Positions 1 to 6,533 of a stretch of 13,963 nt of DNA are shown piece after piece. The position numbers and the translations under genes are program-made. The stretch comes from an uncultured Lachnospiraceae bacterium (GTDB lineage Bacteria; Bacillota; Clostridia; Lachnospirales; Lachnospiraceae). The stretch covers positions 49,833-63,795 of the forward strand of contig CAJTTI010000019.1 in NCBI GenBank assembly GCA_910579225.1, read 5' to 3'. Under the pieces are notes generated by a model. The model searched no databases, had not been told where the DNA came from, and was given only the letters and a program-made list of their open reading frames with translations. Position 1 is the stretch's first letter. Each line of letters opens with the position of its first letter.

Positions 1-147
1 TTCCGCCTGCGCCTGTTGGGCTGCCGCCTGCGCCGCTGCTTCTGCTTCCGCCTGCTCTGATGCCAAAGCGTATAATCCATTTATCTGAAACAGCAGCACC
101 GCTCCTGCAAGCAGCACCGCGTGGATTACTTTCATGTATTTTTTCAT
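1..147 (-). CDS. N-terminus of a secreted Ala/Gln/Glu-rich protein (partial, runs off window)
   Basis: Only the first 49 residues lie in the window and the frame is still open at base 1. The ATG at 147 is preceded by a good ribosome binding site (GAGGAA about 10 nt upstream), so it is preferred to the second Met four codons later. Residues 1-29 form a typical Sec signal peptide: basic start MKKYMK, a hydrophobic core around residues 9-26, and a likely signal peptidase I site after ALA (residues 27-29). There is no lipobox cysteine. From residue 30 the mature part is almost only Ala, Glu and Gln in AQAEA-like runs, which suggests an extended or coiled-coil linker at the start of an extracellular protein. 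The function cannot be told from this piece. It follows the J-domain gene on the same strand, but the 197-bp gap contains its own promoter. Confidence 0.75.
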   Translation of the reverse strand, partial: MKKYMKVIHAVLLAGAVLLFQINGLYALASEQAEAEAAAQAAAQQAQAE

Positions 148-203
148 ATTACTGTATGTTCCTCGTATCCTTAATCTTTTCTCTTCTTAGTAGTCTGATG
201 TTT

Positions 204-212
204 ATCATAACA
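204..212 (-). promoter_or_regulatory. Extended -10 promoter of the secreted-protein gene
   Basis: On the minus strand TATGAT (204-209) is preceded directly by TGT (210-212), giving the TGnTATnnT form of an extended -10 element. There is no good -35 hexamer at the usual distance, which is tolerated by extended -10 promoters. The sequence just upstream (about 214-260) is very A/T-rich and could act as an UP element. Transcription would begin near 197, giving a leader of about 50 nt before the ATG at 147. This is a prediction from sequence only. Confidence 0.5.
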
Positions 213-344
213 TAATTTTTTCCAAAATGCATCTTCCAGTATGTATATTTAAAAAAAATTAAGTCTTTTTATCCCGGTTCACAAAATTGTCTGCATCAGA
301 TATCCGAATGGCACAGGTTTGGTTCCCCTTTCGCGGATACCGGT

Positions 345-980
345 TCAGCAACAGATCACGCCTCCCCGTCCTCCAAGGCAGCACATACTGCACAGATTAT
401 ACATCAGACAAATCTTACAGCACATATCGTTCCCCACCATGTTCATTCCTCCGTAAGGCGTGCTCATCTGATCATACCAGTTTCCCCCGCCCTCAAGCTG
501 ACGGAGAAGCATCTGATATTCCATTCGTCCGGGCTCTATCTCCACCGCACGTCTCGCATGCTCCAGAGCAGTCACATTGTTCCCAAGTCCGTTGTTGGCA
601 ATCGCACTCAGATAATACCAGCCAGCTCCTTTGCGTTCCATTCCGGACAGCACATGCAATGCTTCCTGGAATTTTCCTGCCCGGACATAATTCATCGCCG
701 CATTCAGATACCTTGTATACTCATCCTCCTGACCGGAACCATTTCGCTCTTGATAGCCGCCGAAACTGCCGTACCCAAAACTTCCCTGTTCTTTCTCTTT
801 CATAATCTGATCATAGGCAGCCTGGATCTGTTTAAATTTTTCTTCTGCCTGGGCTGCATTGGGATTGTTCACATTCGCATCTGGATGGTATTTCCGGCTG
901 AGCGCCCGGTATGCTCTCTTGATTTCCTCATCTGATGCGCCGCGCTTCACTTCCAGCACTTCATATGGATCTGTCATCAT
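345..980 (-). CDS. J-domain protein with TPR-like middle and cysteine-rich C-terminus
   Basis: This 211-residue protein begins with a J domain (about residues 4-62). The HPD tripeptide at 32-34, needed to stimulate the ATPase of Hsp70/DnaK, is intact, and DPYEVLEV and AYRALSRKYHPD fit the family. A short Gly/Phe/Tyr-rich linker (about 66-76) follows, then two helical repeats resembling TPR units (about 88-155). The last 25 residues are unusual: eight cysteines at 187, 188, 191, 197, 200, 201, 210 and 211. This is not the central zinc-finger domain of true DnaJ, so it is a DnaJ-like co-chaperone of unknown client, not DnaJ itself. The start is the ATG at 980, whose ATGA overlaps the stop of the DUF5685 gene by 4 nt; a second ATG follows at once (977). 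The frame continues upstream of 980 but lies inside the neighbour. No terminator with a T-tract is visible after the TGA. Confidence 0.88.
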   Translation of the reverse strand: MMTDPYEVLEVKRGASDEEIKRAYRALSRKYHPDANVNNPNAAQAEEKFKQIQAAYDQIMKEKEQGSFGYGSFGGYQERNGSGQEDEYTRYLNAAMNYVRAGKFQEALHVLSGMERKGAGWYYLSAIANNGLGNNVTALEHARRAVEIEPGRMEYQMLLRQLEGGGNWYDQMSTPYGGMNMVGNDMCCKICLMYNLCSMCCLGGRGGVICC

Positions 981-1816
981 GCCTTTTCTTCCATTTCCTT
1001 TCTCCGCTGCCGTACCTGTCCGTAGCGCGTCCACACACCGGCATACAATATATTACGCAAAAGTTCTGCATCCTCCAGAATAGGCAATCTCTCAAATGCC
1101 CTTCCCGTCTCTGCCATCATCATCTTTAAGATCATCCGGCAGTCCTGTTCAAAACTTTCCTTTTTATATAATCCGGCAAAGGGATTATACCGCCCCTTTT
1201 CCAGATCTTCTTCCACATCCTCATATGCATCCATCAAATAGATAAATTTTCCGAAGAAAAAGCCCATACGGCGAAGCGTATCCGTCCATTCATCTTCCCG
1301 GTACGTAAACCATTCTGCCATAATCTCTCCGAAAAATCCAGCCGTTTTATCAATATCGCTGACACATTCCTTCTCGGCTTTCTGAAGCTCCAGCAGAAGT
1401 TTCCCGGTCTTTGCCACCTTCCGCCCATACAGTTTCTTCAACCGCTTCATCCTGCTTTTCAAAAAACCGGCATACAAAAGTCCAGATAACTTATGCTCGT
1501 CCTGCCAATCATCCAGACATTTATAATACGTCAGTATCACATTCACATCTGCAACATAATCATAATACCGGTTTCTCCGGTAAGCCCGCCTCTGAAGCGG
1601 ATGCGCCGGACACCTTTTTACCCCTGCCTCTGTCTCCGGCTCATACAGCCCTGTCAGAAGAAACGCCAGAAACGTCATGTCATAACTAAGCGTCATCTGT
1701 CCTCTTCTGCCATGACGCATCTTAAGACTTCTGCACAGCCCGCAGTAACCGGCCTGATATGCCTCGTACTCTCTCACTTTCAGTTCCGGCTTATGAACGA
1801 CAATATATCCGAACAT
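977..1816 (-). CDS. DUF5685 family protein
   Basis: This 279-residue protein matches the DUF5685 family as I remember it: an MFGY start, a CGLC motif (C25, C28), a CPAH motif (C69, H72) and a conserved MDAYEDVEEDLEKGRYNPF stretch (about 195-213). I do not know of an experimentally established function. Two aspartate-rich motifs stand out: DDWQD (102-106) and D196xxxD200xxxD204 followed by GRYNP. They resemble the paired Asp motifs that bind Mg-diphosphate in trans-isoprenyl synthases, especially the second motif of phytoene and squalene synthases; that link is an inference. C25, C28, C69 and H72 could form a metal site. No signal peptide or clear membrane span is seen. The ATG at 1816 has AAGGAG 8 nt upstream, which overlaps the end of the zinc-ribbon gene. 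The spacing is 3 nt upstream and a 4-nt overlap downstream, so the three genes are almost certainly co-transcribed and translationally coupled. Confidence 0.85.
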   Translation of the reverse strand: MFGYIVVHKPELKVREYEAYQAGYCGLCRSLKMRHGRRGQMTLSYDMTFLAFLLTGLYEPETEAGVKRCPAHPLQRRAYRRNRYYDYVADVNVILTYYKCLDDWQDEHKLSGLLYAGFLKSRMKRLKKLYGRKVAKTGKLLLELQKAEKECVSDIDKTAGFFGEIMAEWFTYREDEWTDTLRRMGFFFGKFIYLMDAYEDVEEDLEKGRYNPFAGLYKKESFEQDCRMILKMMMAETGRAFERLPILEDAELLRNILYAGVWTRYGQVRQRRKEMEEKA

Positions 1817-1819
1817 GCA

Positions 1820-2215
1820 CTAACTCCTTTTCTGAAACTCATGTCCACACTTTGGGCAGCGGACCATGATTCTGCCTTTTCCTTTAGGAATCCGTATCTT
1901 CTGTCTGCACTGGGGGCAGACATAGATATGATGGTATTTCCGTTCACCAGACAGCTTTTTCTGCTGCTCCAGCCAATATCTGAATCTCGCAGTCGCATTC
2001 AGGTATCTTTGATTCTCCGCATAGCGGGCCGCATGGTTCTTTGAAAACATCCGAAAATAAGAATAAAACAAAAGCCCCCAGGCAAATATACTGAGCAAAT
2101 TACTTCTTATCAGAATATTCAACAGCAGGCACACCAGCAATGCCCCCAGTAAAAATCTGGAAAAAGCATCCTGTCCGTACCTGCCCTGCATAAAACGATA
2201 AAATCTGTCTCTCAT
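1820..2215 (-). CDS. Two-TM membrane protein with C-terminal zinc ribbon
   Basis: This 131-residue protein has a basic N-terminus (residues 1-20), two hydrophobic segments (about 20-36 and 39-55) that should form a membrane hairpin, a charged helical stretch (60-92), and a C-terminal zinc ribbon with CPQC (100-103) and CPKC (120-123). The four cysteines and the spacing of about 16 residues between knuckles fit a rubredoxin-like or zinc-ribbon fold that binds one Zn. With this topology both termini would be cytoplasmic. I do not recognise a named family. It is first in a three-gene unit with DUF5685 and the J-domain protein, and its stop is 3 nt before the DUF5685 start. AAAGGAG lies about 11 nt upstream of the ATG at 2215, and a promoter with a perfect -10 lies about 95 nt upstream. 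The role may be to anchor or recruit the partners at the membrane, but that is a guess. Confidence 0.8.
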   Translation of the reverse strand: MRDRFYRFMQGRYGQDAFSRFLLGALLVCLLLNILIRSNLLSIFAWGLLFYSYFRMFSKNHAARYAENQRYLNATARFRYWLEQQKKLSGERKYHHIYVCPQCRQKIRIPKGKGRIMVRCPKCGHEFQKRS

Positions 2216-2308
2216 ATGTCATACACTCCTTTAAACAAGAATCCGCCGTCCCTCCGTCGTATCCGGAAGACCTTTTCTTATTCCATTGTCCGTCCCACAT
2301 GTAAACTC

Positions 2309-2336
2309 ATTATAAACCGCAAATGTGAAAATACAA
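2309..2336 (-). promoter_or_regulatory. Sigma-A-type promoter of the zinc-ribbon/DUF5685/J-domain unit
   Basis: On the minus strand a perfect TATAAT (2309-2314) lies 16 bp downstream of TTGTAT (2331-2336, four of six matches to TTGACA). The region sits between the terminator at 2378-2416 and the start codon at 2215, exactly where a promoter for the three-gene unit is expected. Transcription would begin near 2302 and give a leader of about 85 nt. No riboswitch-like structure was recognised in that leader. Confidence 0.65.
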
Positions 2337-2377
2337 TGAAATTTTTATAAAGTCTTTCCTCTTTTGCTGTGACAACT

Positions 2378-2416
2378 ATAAAAACCCGGAAGCTTATTTT
2401 CCTGCACTTCCGGGTT
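2378..2416 (-). terminator. Rho-independent terminator after the DUF6106-type gene
   Basis: A perfect 10-bp stem pairs AACCCGGAAG (2407-2416 read on the minus strand) with CTTCCGGGTT (2383-2392). The 14-nt loop is 2393-2406. On the minus strand the stem runs directly into TTTTTAT, the usual U-tract. There is no T-run on the plus side, so the direction is minus. It starts 6 nt after the stop of the DUF6106-type gene and separates the phosphate-transporter unit from the downstream three-gene cluster. Confidence 0.9.
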
Positions 2417-2422
2417 CTTCTC

Positions 2423-2914
2423 CTATACTTTCAGAGTCCGATATCTTTTGTCCAGAATTTCTTCCAGTTCTTTTCCTGGTTCAAAACAGATCACATGCGT
2501 TCCCTTTTCCGTACCCACTTTCATGACGCAGCAGGTCTGTCCCTCCATATGAGAAGAATAATCCCTTGTGATCTGCCCCAGACGAACAGCATCTTCTTTC
2601 CTTCCCAGGTGGTAGCCAAGCACATTTTTCATCTCGCACTGAAATTTCTTCTTCCGGCGGCTCTTCTGATAGATCGCGGCAATCTCCAGCGTCCCGTCCA
2701 GAAAAATCGTCTCATATTCCATATGACTGCTCAGATACCCCAAATAGCATCCCACTGCTCCTGCCACTGTCAGTACAACAAATGCCCAATATACCATCAG
2801 CGCCAATACCAGAGACACGGCTGTCACTCCAATCACCGCAATCTGTTTTGCCCGCATTCCTGCTGTCTGGCGGACAAAGACTGCATATTCGCTGTAACTG
2901 TTATTCTCATTCAT
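2423..2914 (-). CDS. DUF6106-type small membrane protein
   Basis: This 163-residue protein has a polar N-terminus (1-22), two closely spaced hydrophobic segments (about 25-45 and 46-62), and a cytoplasmic-looking domain of about 100 residues containing HMEYETIFLDGTLEI (about 64-78) and the basic patch KSRRKKK (84-90). The pattern of a short TM pair followed by an EYE.IFLDG..I strand and a positively charged stretch is what I remember of the DUF6106 family found in Clostridia; the assignment is from memory and moderate. No enzyme motif is seen. The ATG at 2914 has an ideal AGGAGG 7 nt upstream, 27 bp after the stop of the Na/Pi transporter gene, so the two are likely one transcript. A strong terminator follows 6 nt after the stop. 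Confidence 0.75.
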   Translation of the reverse strand: MNENNSYSEYAVFVRQTAGMRAKQIAVIGVTAVSLVLALMVYWAFVVLTVAGAVGCYLGYLSSHMEYETIFLDGTLEIAAIYQKSRRKKKFQCEMKNVLGYHLGRKEDAVRLGQITRDYSSHMEGQTCCVMKVGTEKGTHVICFEPGKELEEILDKRYRTLKV

Positions 2915-2941
2915 CCTGATGCCTCCTGATCACTGTCCTTT

Positions 2942-4585
2942 TTATTCCTCTTCTTCCTCCGGCGCCTCTGCCAGCAGAGCGTATGCAATATTCGTTGCAT
3001 GATCTGCCACCCGCTCAAACCCGGACATAACATCTGAGAAAACCATCCCTGAAGCCGCCGAACATTCGTTCCTGGTCAGACGTTCCACATGGTTCTTCTG
3101 AAACTGCCGTTCCATCAGATCAATCTCGTTCTCCAGCTCCATAATATCCTGCATGTGGTCTTTCGTGCTGTGAGCAAACATATCAATCGAATACTCAAGA
3201 ATTTTATTAACCTTTGCGCTCATCTCCCGAAGTTCCTGCAGACTTTCCTCACTGAAGGATATATTTTCTGCTATTCTGCTCTTTGCCGAATCTGCCAGAT
3301 TCTCGGCATGATCCCCAATCCGTTCAATGTCATTGACCACATGGAACAACGCGCCAATACTTTTACTGTCATCAATAGGCAGGGTCATCTGTCCGATTTT
3401 AACCAGATAATCCGTGATCGCATGGTTCATAAAGTTAATCTGTTTTTCCACTGCATATACTTTATTGATCTTTGCTTCATTCAGATTAATCAACGCTTCC
3501 AGACCGCGATTCAGGTTCTCATAGGCCAGGGCCCCCATGTGCTCCAGCTCCCTGACAGCTTCAATCACAGCCGTAGTTGGCGAAAACATGGACGTTTTTC
3601 CAATATAGAAAAGTTGAAACTCTGCGCCGCCGCCTTTCTCTTCCACTCCCGGAACTGCCAGATAAGTCAGTTTCACGATTCCCTTTGTAAATGGAAGCAG
3701 AATCAGAACCTGGCAGATCTTGAACAGGGTATGGGCGTTCGCCACACAACGGCCCGGATCCGAACCGGATATCCCCTTAATCACATCCAGTACCAGGCCC
3801 CCTGCCAGAGTCAGTACCAGATACATGATGATCGTACCGATAATATTAAAGAATAAATGAATCAGCGCCGCTCTCTTGGCGTCTTTTTTCCCGCTGAGGG
3901 AAGCAAGGAGCGCTGACATGCAGGCGCCGATATTACAGCCGAGAATAATATAAAAACAGATCGGAAGTTCTATCAGACCCTGTTGTGCCATCAAGAGGAG
4001 AATGCTGACAGTAACAGAAGAACTCTGGATAATTGCCGTAATGATGGTACCCATGACAATCCCCAGAACCGGACTCCTAAGCCCTCCCAACATGGCTGCA
4101 ATCTGTGGAGAATCTTTCAGACTCGCCATACTTCCGGACATAACAGAAAGCCCCATAAAGAGTACTCCAAATCCCAGAACAACTTCTCCGATCTTCTTCA
4201 AACGGTCATTTTTCACAAACTGGGTCAAAATCACACCCACAAACAGAAAGATGGGTGCATAAGCCGACAAATTAAAGGATACAAGCTGGGAGGTAACCGT
4301 CGTACCGATATTCGCGCCCATGATAACTCCGGCTGCCTGGTACAGGTTCATCATCCCCGCATTTACAAAACTAACCGCCATAACCGTCGTGGCGCTGGAT
4401 GATTGGATCACCGCACAGAACAGAATCCCCACCAGAGTTCCCATGATCTGATTGGTCGTAACTGCCTCCAGAATGCTTCGCATCTTGGCGCCTGCCGCCT
4501 TCTCCAGGCCATCGCTCATCTGCTTCATTCCAAGCAGAAAAAGTCCAAGCCCTCCCATCAGTGACACAATTATACTTATCTCCAT
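2942..4585 (-). CDS. Na+/phosphate cotransporter family protein (NptA/YjbB type) with PhoU-like C-terminus
   Basis: This 547-residue membrane protein has the two inverted-repeat Na_Pi_cotrans halves marked by QSSSATT (61-67) and QSSSVT (187-192), the family's substrate-binding signatures, with GANIGTT (90-96) and GCNIGAC (216-222) after them. Hydrophobic helices fill residues 1-310. From about 335 to 540 a soluble helical domain resembles PhoU, with two copies of the characteristic motif: NDIERIGDHAENLA (418-431) and FERVADHATNIA (523-534). It probably exports or imports phosphate coupled to Na+; the direction cannot be read from sequence. Length is normal. The start is the ATG at 4585, about 9 nt after GAGGT; an in-frame GTG two codons upstream (4591) is possible but less well spaced. 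It is followed by the DUF6106-type gene 27 bp away. No convincing promoter was found in 4586-4698, so it may depend on read-through past the ribF hairpin or on a weak promoter there. Confidence 0.93.
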   Translation of the reverse strand: MEISIIVSLMGGLGLFLLGMKQMSDGLEKAAGAKMRSILEAVTTNQIMGTLVGILFCAVIQSSSATTVMAVSFVNAGMMNLYQAAGVIMGANIGTTVTSQLVSFNLSAYAPIFLFVGVILTQFVKNDRLKKIGEVVLGFGVLFMGLSVMSGSMASLKDSPQIAAMLGGLRSPVLGIVMGTIITAIIQSSSVTVSILLLMAQQGLIELPICFYIILGCNIGACMSALLASLSGKKDAKRAALIHLFFNIIGTIIMYLVLTLAGGLVLDVIKGISGSDPGRCVANAHTLFKICQVLILLPFTKGIVKLTYLAVPGVEEKGGGAEFQLFYIGKTSMFSPTTAVIEAVRELEHMGALAYENLNRGLEALINLNEAKINKVYAVEKQINFMNHAITDYLVKIGQMTLPIDDSKSIGALFHVVNDIERIGDHAENLADSAKSRIAENISFSEESLQELREMSAKVNKILEYSIDMFAHSTKDHMQDIMELENEIDLMERQFQKNHVERLTRNECSAASGMVFSDVMSGFERVADHATNIAYALLAEAPEEEEE

Positions 4586-4627
4586 AATCACTCTACCTCA
4601 TAGCCTTTTATCCGTTTGTATGCAGAA

Positions 4628-4654
4628 CAAAAGCGTATGCATTTTACATACGCT
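4628..4654 (-). terminator. Hairpin after ribF, probable (weak) terminator of the rimP-ribF operon
   Basis: A perfect 8-bp stem pairs 4647-4654 with 4632-4639 around a 7-nt loop (4640-4646). On the minus strand it is followed by TTTG and then TTCT, a short interrupted U-tract. It lies 45 nt after the ribF stop and about 45 nt before the Na/Pi transporter start. The stem has four GC pairs and the tail is short, so termination may be partial and some transcription may continue into the transporter gene. Confidence 0.55.
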
Positions 4655-4698
4655 CTCTTATACTTTACTCCAATTTTACAAAACTTACAAGATTTTCT

Positions 4699-5625
4699 TT
4701 AAGATTTTACATAAATTTTACTTTTCCCCCAGTGGACATCCGACAAAATACGCGCTTTTAATTCTTCCAAAGACTTAAATTTCTGCTCCGGCCGCTCAAA
4801 TTCCACAAATTCCACCACCAGCTGCCTGCCGTACAGATCGCCGCTGTAATCAAACAGGAAGGTCTCCACTCCCTTGTGCGTCTCCCCTCCCACCGTCGGT
4901 TTATATCCGATATTCGTAATGCCGTAATAGTCCTCATCATCTATCAAGGTTTTGGTCAGATATACCCCATTAGGCGGCAGTAGCTTCTCTTCCGGCGGCA
5001 GAAGATTCGTGGTGGGAAGTCCCAGCGTTCTGCCGATCTGCCTTCCATGAAGCACCTCTCCACTGACAAAATACCGATACCCCAGAAGTTCATTGGCAAG
5101 TGGGATATTTCCTTCATGAAGTGCTTCACGGACGTAGGTGCTGCTGATATCTCTTCCATGGCTCTTCTCCTTCTCCACCACTTCCACCTGATATCCGTAC
5201 TGCTCTCCCAACGCTCTCAAAAGCCTGGTGTCCCCTTTTCTCCGATAGCCGAACCGAAAATCTTCTCCCACTGCTACGAAAACTGCATGAAGCTGCTTTA
5301 CAAGCACCTCTCTGACAAAGGCTTCCGGTTCCATATGCGACAGTTCCGGTACAAAGGGACATTCCAACAGGTGGTCGACGCCTGCATGCTCCAGCAACTC
5401 TCTTCGTTCCTGGTTGGTCATGATATTCTGTCCGGAAAGTCCTGACAGCATCCTGGTGGGATTCTTTTCAAAAGTGAAAATAACAGAAGCAAATCCCTGC
5501 TGTTTTCCGGAAAGCACCCGCCCAATCAGTTTCTGATGCCCTCTGTGAAGACCGTCAAATTTTCCAAGGCTCACCGCGCAGGGCCCATCCATATGAAATT
5601 TTATTGTTCCTGTCACATAATTCAT
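4699..5625 (-). CDS. ribF: Bifunctional riboflavin kinase / FMN adenylyltransferase (FAD synthetase)
   Basis: This 308-residue protein makes FMN from riboflavin and ATP and then FAD from FMN and ATP, in the cytoplasm. The N-terminal adenylyltransferase domain (about 1-185) has the nucleotidyltransferase motif GKFDGLHRGH (21-30), the loop GEDFRFGYRRKGD (120-132) and ISSTYVR (160-166). The C-terminal flavokinase domain (about 186-308) shows GRTLGLPTTNL (198-208), GVY (220-222), NIGYKPTVGG (238-247) and the catalytic-glutamate region VETFLFD (253-259). Length is typical of the family. The ATG at 5625 overlaps the truB stop by 4 nt (ATGA), a coupled arrangement; the upstream AGAGAG is a modest ribosome binding site, in line with coupling. 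It is the last gene of the operon. In Bacillus rpsO follows ribF, but here a hairpin and a phosphate transporter follow instead. Confidence 0.97.
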   Translation of the reverse strand: MNYVTGTIKFHMDGPCAVSLGKFDGLHRGHQKLIGRVLSGKQQGFASVIFTFEKNPTRMLSGLSGQNIMTNQERRELLEHAGVDHLLECPFVPELSHMEPEAFVREVLVKQLHAVFVAVGEDFRFGYRRKGDTRLLRALGEQYGYQVEVVEKEKSHGRDISSTYVREALHEGNIPLANELLGYRYFVSGEVLHGRQIGRTLGLPTTNLLPPEEKLLPPNGVYLTKTLIDDEDYYGITNIGYKPTVGGETHKGVETFLFDYSGDLYGRQLVVEFVEFERPEQKFKSLEELKARILSDVHWGKSKIYVKS

Positions 5626-6533
5626 ATTGTTTCTCTCTGTTTCTCATAAAACATTTTTACTGGACGATACTGCTTTTGTTCCCGCCGGTATTCGTAGATT
5701 CCCACAAAAGTCCCCTGACGGTCATACACCCTCACCTGTCCGGACTGCTCATCCTCCGGTTCCACATCGGTCTTTTTCAGCGGGTTTCCATTGTATCCTG
5801 TCTTTTCCCGCTGCGGTTTTAATACCACTGCAGGAAATGCCTCAAACATGCGGTCAACCGGAAGTATCACTTCTGAAAGCCGCCCCTCATCCCGAAGCTG
5901 CTCCACTTCCGAAAGCCGAATGCTGTCCTGCATGAAAAACGCTCCGGAGCGGGTGCGCAGCAGTTCTTTCATACAACCATGACACCCCAGCTTTTCCCCA
6001 ATATCATGGCACAGCGTCCGGATATAGGTCCCTTTGGAACAGGAGACCGACATACGTACTTCCGGAAGCCGGATATCCAGAATCTCAATCTCATAGATCG
6101 TAACCTGTCTGGCCTTTCGTTCCACTTCTATCCCTTCCCGGGCCAGGTCGCACAGCTTCCTTCCTCCCACTTTCAATGCAGAATACATGGGCGGAATCTG
6201 CTCATAAGTTCCCAGAAAACTCATAACTGCTTCTTTTACGTTTTCTTCCGTTACCGTCACTTCCGCACATGCCGTAACGGCTCCGGTTATATCCTGCGTA
6301 ACTGTGCTCTGTCCCAGCAAAAGTATGGTCTCATACGTTTTGTCCCGATCCGTCAGCATATCACACAATTTAGTCCCTGTACCAAGACACACAGGAAGAA
6401 CTCCCTCCGCCTCCGGATCGAGAGTTCCTGTATGACCAATCTTCTTTTGTTTCAGAATCCCACGCAGCTTTGCCACCACATCATGTGAGGTAAAGCCCCG
6501 CTCCTTATAAATGTTGATTACTCCGTTTCTCAC
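5622..6533 (-). CDS. truB: tRNA pseudouridine(55) synthase TruB
   Basis: This 303-residue protein isomerises U55 in the T-loop of tRNAs. The catalytic motif GHTGTLDPEAEGVLPV (33-48) is intact with the nucleophile Asp39. The N-terminal INIYKERGFTSHDVV, the RDKTYE motif (63-68) and SCSKGTYIRTLCHDIG (about 164-179) are all as expected for TruB, and the C-terminal part (about 235-303) fits the small domain seen in Firmicutes TruB. The start codon is GTG at 6533, forming a GTGA overlap with the nrnA stop; AGGAG lies 5 nt upstream. Its own stop overlaps the ribF ATG by 4 nt. The nrnA-truB-ribF stretch is therefore translationally coupled. Confidence 0.97.
   Translation of the reverse strand: MRNGVINIYKERGFTSHDVVAKLRGILKQKKIGHTGTLDPEAEGVLPVCLGTGTKLCDMLTDRDKTYETILLLGQSTVTQDITGAVTACAEVTVTEENVKEAVMSFLGTYEQIPPMYSALKVGGRKLCDLAREGIEVERKARQVTIYEIEILDIRLPEVRMSVSCSKGTYIRTLCHDIGEKLGCHGCMKELLRTRSGAFFMQDSIRLSEVEQLRDEGRLSEVILPVDRMFEAFPAVVLKPQREKTGYNGNPLKKTDVEPEDEQSGQVRVYDRQGTFVGIYEYRREQKQYRPVKMFYEKQRETI

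Noticed and set aside
301..345. Inverted repeat after the J-domain gene (GGTATCC ... GGATATC) as a terminator
   Set aside because: The stem is 7 bp with one G-U and a loop of more than 20 nt, and no T-run follows on the minus strand.
981..1034. Upstream extension of the J-domain protein to 1034
   Set aside because: It would overlap the DUF5685 gene by 58 nt and precedes the normal J-domain start; the ATGA overlap at 977-980 is a typical coupled start.
2100..2300. 66-codon minus-strand frame in front of and overlapping the zinc-ribbon gene
   Set aside because: It covers the leader and ribosome binding site of the zinc-ribbon gene in another frame, starts near the promoter, and has no motif.
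3089..3856. 255-codon plus-strand frame opposite the Na/Pi transporter
   Set aside because: It is antisense to a clearly conserved membrane protein and shows no domain or ribosome binding site.
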